Of a DNA stretch of 12,500 nucleotides, positions 6,746 through 12,500 are shown piece by piece; within the stretch, counting starts at the first letter, position 1; every line of letters starts with the position of its first letter. Below the pieces are notes generated by a model. It had not been told where the DNA came from, searched no databases, and saw only the letters and a program-made list of their open reading frames with translations. The position numbers and the translations under genes were made by a program. This stretch comes from Chromera velia (taxonomy: Eukaryota > Sar > Chromeraceae). Where the stretch lies: NCBI GenBank assembly GCA_018398765.1, contig JAHBMJ010002391.1, positions 1 to 12,500 on the forward strand, given 5' to 3'.

Positions 6746-9700
6746 ATGCGTAGAGGCCCCGCTTATCTTCTGGCCCTTTCGGTGGCCCTCCTTCTTCCAG
6801 GGGGGGATGAGGCGGCCATCGCAGCACAGAAGGCAAATGCCTCCAGCCTTCTCGGTTCAGACAGAGGAGCGGCTCTGTCAGCCATGCAGCTCCATGACCA
6901 CATGAAAGAAGATCAAAAGAAGGGAGAGGGGTATCGGCAGAGCAATGTAAAGCTGCACGAACACATGAAGGTTGGACAGCAGGCCGACTCTTCGAACATC
7001 GAAAAGGTGGTTGGGGGCAGAGAAGACAAGAACAGAGAAGCAGTAGACCCTCTGACAGCTGATCAAAGCTCCGGATTCCAGCAGCAAATTGAAGCAGAAA
7101 GGCGAATGAAGCAGAAAGAGCCTGGTGCAATTTCAAATCTTTTTGGCATCAACTCAATTGTCCCATCCATTGAAGCCTCCCTCGTCCCTGTCGGCCTTGC
7201 TACCCAAGACCCCGCATCTGGCCAGGGCCCCTTCCAGGCCGACGGCACGATGGATGACGGGACCCCGGACTGGACGGGGTCCGCACAGCAGCAGCCAGGC
7301 ACAGGGAAAGCAGGAGGACAGTTCCTTCCCGGGAACGGAATGCTCCCTCTGACGCAAACAGAGATGGCTGAGCGTCTGCGAATGCAAGACGCCGTGGTCC
7401 TCTGTCTGCTTCTGGTTGTGTACGCTGTCACACTGTGCTTTGGTTGGAGTATGACGTACCGCATGGCAGCGACCAACAACCGTGTGCGTTACTACTCAGA
7501 GAGGTCAACCTTTCCTCTACTGTGTGAAGACAACGACATGGGAAGGTTAGTCGGTGTCAGAACAGTGGAAGCATGCAAAGGGGGGCGAGGAGGGAGGAAG
7601 AAGAGAAGCTGTCAGGCGCTGCCCGGTGTCCTTTTGTGTCATCATTCGAGCTATCAATCACCAATGCAAGCTGCTGTCTCTTTTCCGTTGTCTTCCCCGC
7701 CTCTTCCCGCTTGTCATCTTGTTCCAATCTAATTCTTCATTATTTGTCAATCCTTTGGAGACAAACAATTTGAATATGAGTCGCCCATGGATCGACCGAC
7801 CGATTGACCAATTCGTGACTATGTGCTTGCCTGGTTGCCTGCCTGCAGGTTTCTCCGTGTGTTCAACTCAAAGCCCATCATCCCCGGGTTGCGCCTCCAG
7901 GTGGACGGATGGGACGAGGACCCCGACTCCATCTTTGCCACTCTTTTTGAGGTCAGGAAGGAAAGGGGCGAGTCGGGGTGAGGGTCAGTGCTTCAGGGTT
8001 GAAGGTGAGGGGGTGCACTGATCAGTGTGAAGTAGCTCTTCCGAGTACCTCCTCAATTGTGAGAGGCGTGCCGGAAAGCTGCACAGACTGCTGCAGAACG
8101 TGGAATTCGAGACCAAACCACCAAATTCACAAGGAACGGAAGAGTGAAAGGAAGTCAAAGTGAATCGGAAAACAGATCAGAAAGCCAAAGTAAGCCGTCG
8201 CGCAGTCCCACCATCGCTTACTTCACTCGGCCTTCTCTCATTTCTTTCTGTGTTGTTTTTCTTTAATTGGTCCTTGATACCTTCCTTCTCGCATGCAGGA
8301 GCCTCTTTTGATTTTTTCGTTTTGTCTCGACCTGGACCCCTTCATCTGCGAACAGGGGTCCCTCAACGATGAGGACAGGAGAAAGGTAGGTAGATAACTT
8401 TGAACGAGACTTTTCCTTGCTTTCCTGCCAGCCAGATGCGGCCACACAGCCGGAGCTGAAATCAGACCCTTTGAGAGCGTGAAAATTCCTTCGAATTTCT
8501 TTCTTCTTTTATTGCTCTCATATTTGTTTATTTCGTGTCTCCGTCTGCACGTTAGTCTGTACATCGGACAGATGAGGTTTTCTTTTCTTTTCTCCCCATA
8601 GAAATGGATTGTCACTTTCCAGGTTTTTACCTTCACCCCACCATAGATCAGCTCCATGTTCTGCTTACCCACGTGCATTGATAATCTCCTTGCAGCTCCA
8701 GAATTTTCTGGGCAACGGCAACGCAAATCCCTTGGCTTATCTGGAAGTGCACAAGGAGATCCGGTGGGATCGGATGGAGCTCCTCAAGGAAGCTGTGAAG
8801 AAGAGAATCCAGTCGCTTGGATTCAACGGTTTTGTTGATGTCAGTCAGATCAATCTATTTCTTTCTCGCTACTGCGGTCATCGGAGTCCTCTCATGGGGC
8901 GGACTGTCTTGACAGCCTTTTCCTAGAACTCTCTTACACAGGCAAGCACATGTTCCTTCATTCTGCTACCACAACCTCCGATCCTTCCTGCCTGTCCGAC
9001 CAATGAATGACGAGAGTTTCTGGAGCGCATCTGGCCAGATTACCGCATCTGACAGATCTCTCTCTGTATGGAAGAGAGTTTGGTCTTTTCATATCATGAG
9101 AAGAGAAAGGGGGGAGTATTCACGGCGTACATGCCTCTTTGTGTCCCGGTTTGCTCATCTTGTCTGGCTCAAAATTAAAAAAGGGAGTCCTTTGTCTTGT
9201 CTTGCTCAGTTTGTCGTCTCGCTTCGGACCCTTCGACTTTTCTCTTTCTCCATGAGGTGCCTGCAGGTGCGCGTGGTTGGGGACGAAGAACTGACGATTC
9301 TCCAAAACAACCAGTGAGCCTGCCTCTCACTTTCCTCCAAGCAAAGTTTCGCTTTAATTCTCTAGTCTACCAGGGTCCCTTTCTCCGGCTTTGTCTTCAA
9401 ATTTGACTCTCTTCGCTGAAAGGGGTGTCTCCCTATCTGTCTTTGTATCTATTTATTTCTTGCAACTCTTTGCGTTTTTTCCGTGTGCTGCAGATAAAGA
9501 AGTCGTCTCACGTTCTCGCCGTTTTGTCTGTCTGTTCAAACGGCTCTTTCACCTTCGCTGCCTGCCTGGATGAGCCCTCAATCTTCCAGGCAGCAGTCAG
9601 GGTGCCCAAGGAATGGCTATTCTCTGTCTCTGCTTCTGAATTCACATTGTCGAGTCAGCAGCCTCTGATCTTTCCCTTCAAAGTTTCTCCTCAAGTCTGT

Positions 9701-10684
9701 GAGAAGCTGATGATTTACATACATGCATCTGTGGAGGCATGCAGGTGGGCCAACTTCGTCAGGAGCCGCTCTACCGTCACCTTGGTTGCTCTTTCCTTCG
9801 TCGCCATCATCCCCTACGCCCTCTACATGCTGTGGGTCTCTCGTCTCTCAGTTTGTTTCTTCTCAACATATTTGGCTCTTCTTTGCATCGGCTTCTTTTT
9901 TCTCTACGTCTTCGTTTCTCGGTTGCTCTATCTGTTTGTGTCGCTTTCAGGTTTCGGGCTCTTCCGCGCATTCCCCGAACATTGCCACTCTAATGTGTCT
10001 TTCTCTCTTCTTTGCACAGCCCTTGTTCTGGTGGAGTCAGTTATTCCCTCTGGCGCTCTCTCTCTGGCTTTTCAACTGACTCAAAAGGGAGAGGCACAAC
10101 AGCAGCTGCGTGATCACTCAGAGAACCAGGAAACCTAGAAGCAAGATCTTTGCCCTGTGACTCGCCGAGCTACTTACATTTCTGCACGGAGAAAGTAACC
10201 AGAGTTAGCTTCGTTAAGGAGTCGGTCTGTGACGTGCTTCTCTGTGGGCATCGGAGTGAGTGCAACGTTGGCATATCAAGATGAAACGGTGATCCTACTC
10301 TGCATTGTGCCTACCTGCATTGGTATGACCACCTCCCTACTTGCCTGCCTGCCTGTATGCCTGCAGATTCCGGAGCCGACCCGTAAAAATCACCAGCGCA
10401 TTCAGGGTCAGCATGCTGGATTGTCGAGAGCTTCCAGAGGGCATGCATTCAGGGTATCAAGGTTGACTTTCTTTTCTTCCCTTGCGCTGTACGCCTGGTT
10501 TCTTGCAGTCTTTTTGTCAGTGGATTCCTTTCCTTTCCTCAGTGTGGAGTGCTTTCACCTGAATCTACTTGAACGGGCGAGCGTTCTTCCCTCAAGTTAC
10601 TGAATTTGTCCTCTCTCTGCCTTTACTGGCGAATCCGCACTCTCCCGCAGAGAATCCTGTCGGGACCTTTGCAGCACTCACCCG

Positions 10685-10721
<37 letters not shown>

Positions 10722-11301
10722 CGTGAGAGAGAGCCTCTCGATTGATCTGTATCCATTTATCTGTCCATGCACCCTTTTATTTATTTTTCTTGTATGCCTG
10801 CAGGTGTCTTCCTCTGTCGAGGCTTACTGGTCCCTTGTGGGCCCCGGTCTGACTGCGGACGGATTCAATCCCTCCTTCTGCGCTCCGGGCTCTGCCTCCA
10901 GCAGGTGTCTGCCCTCTCTGCTTGAGGCAGCAGGCAGGGACGAGAAGATGCAGGCAGCAGACAAACAACCTCCCGTCACGTTGCGGACAGGAAGTACCCT
11001 GGCGGAAAGCGGAAGAAGTGCTGGGAAGAAGGGAGAGAAGGAGAGTGCCAATCCGGTGACCTCTCAGTCTTCAGACGAGAAGGAGGAGGCAGACGGAGAC
11101 AGCGGCAGCGGCAGCGATGTTCCCCCGCCCCCCCCCGTTCCTCGAGACGGCTGGCCATCTGCTGCTGCTGGGAGAGCCGGGCCGATTCCAGTTCCCCTCC
11201 TGAGGGCCCGTGCGTTGATGACAGGGTTGAGTCAGTCGAGTGCTGAGGAGTCCTGCGACCTTTCCCAAACAAGCAATTCGAACATTAACATGGGAGCGTG
11301 A
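6746..11301 (+). CDS. Eight-exon gene for an unrecognised 601-residue membrane protein
   Basis: Proposed exons: 6746-7545, 7849-7951, 8299-8385, 8696-8839, 9267-9313, 9745-9831, 10367-10406, 10804-11301. All introns are GT-AG (donors GTTAGT, GTCAGG, GTAGGT, GTCAGT, GTGAGC, GTGGGT, GTCAGC; every acceptor ends TGCAG) and all phases agree, giving 1806 bases. The ATG at 6746 has A at -3. Residues 1-20 are a signal peptide or anchor. Residues 21-210 are polar and Q/G/P-rich with LHDHMK (49-54) and LHEHMK (70-75). TM helix about 215-234. A domain of about 170 residues follows (FNSKPIIPGLRL about 272-283, NPLAYLEVHKEIRW in exon 4). TM helix about 404-423. The tail 437-601 is Ser/Glu-rich with a proline run. 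If the signal is cleaved, the central domain would be cytosolic; that is inference. The family and function are unknown to me. Exons 5-7 are short and least certain. Confidence 0.8.
10689..10717. repeat. TC dinucleotide microsatellite
   Basis: An uninterrupted TC run of 29 bases lies in the last intron of the membrane-protein gene, within its pyrimidine-rich part. Confidence 0.95.
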
Positions 11302-11540
11302 CGGACGGGAAGCTAGATGGGCCAATTGATTCGCACAAAAAAAAGTGGACTGTTGCAATGATTTCAGCAGACAAAGGAGAGAACAGCTAGCGCGAAGAAC
11401 GTTTCCGGAAGTCCCTAAAACACAGAAGATCGATCAGAAATGTGAGAGGGACAATGGGTCCTCTTCACAGGGGCAGAGGTCTTTGAGTCCATATTCAAGT
11501 TGATCAATGCCGCAGTGATCATCTTGGAGTTTGACTGCAG
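11302..11540 (+). other. Probable 3' UTR and flank
   Basis: About 240 bases of mixed composition follow the TGA of the eight-exon gene. I see no AATAAA within this stretch; the nearest lie in the AT-rich island beyond (from about 11765), too far to assign with confidence. No ORF of note. Confidence 0.4.
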
Positions 11541-12060
11541 TGGAACCGCTGAATGACCTAACTTATATAAATTTGTACACTAATGCCTAGACTAATGTGT
11601 GTCACTCTAGGTGTCATTGAACGGCAGTTTAGTATGACTGCAGGTGTACATTAATTAATGTGTACCAAAATGTATATTACCAGCATGGTCTTTAAAATAG
11701 TTATAAAACTAGTTTTTTTAAGAAATAGAAGAACTAGGGTCATTAAGAGACGCATTAATAATATGAATAAATCTAAGAATAAATGTATTATCTAAAACTG
11801 CTGAGTTTGATGAATTACTATATTTGGTACTATATAAATATTGACCTTTTATTTTAGTTAGTATTTTAGTTTTCACCGTTTTAGAAGAGCCTGACTTTGA
11901 GTCAGACTCTAGGTCAGACTTAGGACAATAGAACAATCTAGTGAAACAATAAATCTTCTTTACATAAATAAATTATTATTAGATATAATAATAGACCATT
12001 CGGCAAGTCTCTTTGAGAAAGAAACAGATAACTTATCTAGTAACTTATATAAAAAAAAAC
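11541..12060. other. AT-rich island, no supported gene
   Basis: Composition switches sharply to A+T. The stretch holds the palindrome ACATTAATTAATGT (11648-11661), a short tandem-like repeat of TCAGACT(C)TAGG near 11902-11925, and several AATAAA strings. One 72-codon minus ORF (11718-11936) is Ser/Lys/Ile/Asn-rich in a way explained by base composition, so I do not call it a gene. It resembles the island at 4721-5520 in composition. Confidence 0.55.
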
Positions 12061-12500
12061 ATGAGTCGTGCACGGTACGCGATTTTTGGCTATTTTGAAT
12101 GAATACACGAACCTCATACGGCGTTTATATGCAGACAACTTTCTTTTATAATATTTTTCTCTTTCTTTTCACGTTTTAGGGTTTCGCTTATCGGGAAAAG
12201 AGAAAGACAAAGAGAAGCGAAGAATGCCAATCGGGGCCAATTCAAACGTTAATCTATCCCACAGCTAGGAGAGAGAAGGAGAGATCACACGAAGTGAGAA
12301 AAGACATAGAACAACAGCTGGAAAACAAAAGAGGAAGACGACAAAAGACTATCCCCCCATGCAATTCTACCAAGAACCAGGCAAGAGAATCAGGCAGCCA
12401 TACAACCACCGCTTTAATTCTCTCATCACCCCTGTTATCCCATTCCCATCCCCCCTAGCTTTCCATCCTCCACCAGCCACATCTCATGGCAGTTGCAAAA
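12061..12500. other. Purine-rich then C-rich flank, no supported gene
   Basis: A purine-rich plus strand (about 12195-12350) gives way to pyrimidine-rich sequence. No long ORF occurs. TTTTAGGGTTT at 12173-12183 matches a telo-box/TTTAGGG-type string, only about one and a half units. The stretch could be a promoter, UTR or intron of a gene to the right, on either strand. Confidence 0.4.

Noticed and set aside
6576-7136. Minus-strand 186-codon ORF over exon 1
   Set aside because: Shadow of the first exon, which has a signal peptide and consistent splicing.
8022-8190. An additional exon between exons 2 and 3 (acceptor-like TGCTGCAG at 8091-8098, donor-like GTAAGC near 8188)
   Set aside because: No frame joins both neighbours; exons 2 and 3 already join in phase 0, and the acceptor lacks a pyrimidine tract.
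9425-10138. A 237-codon open frame as a single-exon gene
   Set aside because: Pyrimidine-rich introns lack stops by composition. Exon 6 lies inside it and joins in phase to exons 5 and 7, which explains the coding-like part.
11718-11936. 72-codon minus ORF as a gene
   Set aside because: Low-complexity translation expected from AT-rich DNA; no domain or splice context.

Overview
This looks like nuclear DNA of a eukaryote, most likely a protist or alga. Base composition is mixed, with coding DNA near 50% GC beside very AT-rich islands. There is one gene with seven pyrimidine-rich introns, all ending in TGCAG, and a Ty3/gypsy-type LTR retrotransposon. No bacterial operon features are visible. 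The recurrent TGCATGC motif and the CATGCAG/CCTGCAG splice acceptors would suit a chromerid or another alveolate, but I cannot settle the lineage from this window.

Left third (1 to about 4720, minus strand): a Ty3/gypsy retrotransposon, 5' end to the right, running off the left edge. Reading right to left there is a Met-less, stop-punctuated zone (4720-3719). A lysine/alanine-repeat Gag N-terminus follows (ATG at 3664), then a Gag capsid domain, a cysteine-rich nucleocapsid with a CCHC zinc knuckle, a proline-rich tail, and an open protease-reverse transcriptase frame of 648 codons. RNase H, integrase and the 3' LTR would lie outside the window. Gag is broken by several in-frame stops and a frame change, while the visible pol part has none.

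Middle (4720-6430): no gene. 4720-5520 is AT-rich and carries phased 17/34-bp repeats and a palindrome. 5520-6430 is GC-richer and carries a tRNA-like B box, a nested hairpin present as one full and one partial copy, a 26-bp direct repeat and an A12 tract. Together these suggest a degenerate retroposon or non-coding RNA-related repeat.

Right half (6430-11301, plus strand): promoter-like DNA (a 10-bp-arm inverted repeat with TGCATG, then a TATATATAAA box) followed by an eight-exon gene. Splice phases agree across all seven junctions and give a 601-residue membrane protein: N-terminal signal sequence, Q/G/P-rich segment, TM helix, a domain of about 170 residues, a second TM helix and a low-complexity acidic/proline tail. 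I do not recognise the family; it is the best candidate here for something undescribed.

Right end (11302-12500): probable 3' UTR, then an AT-rich non-coding island (11540-12060), then purine-rich DNA with no gene I can support.
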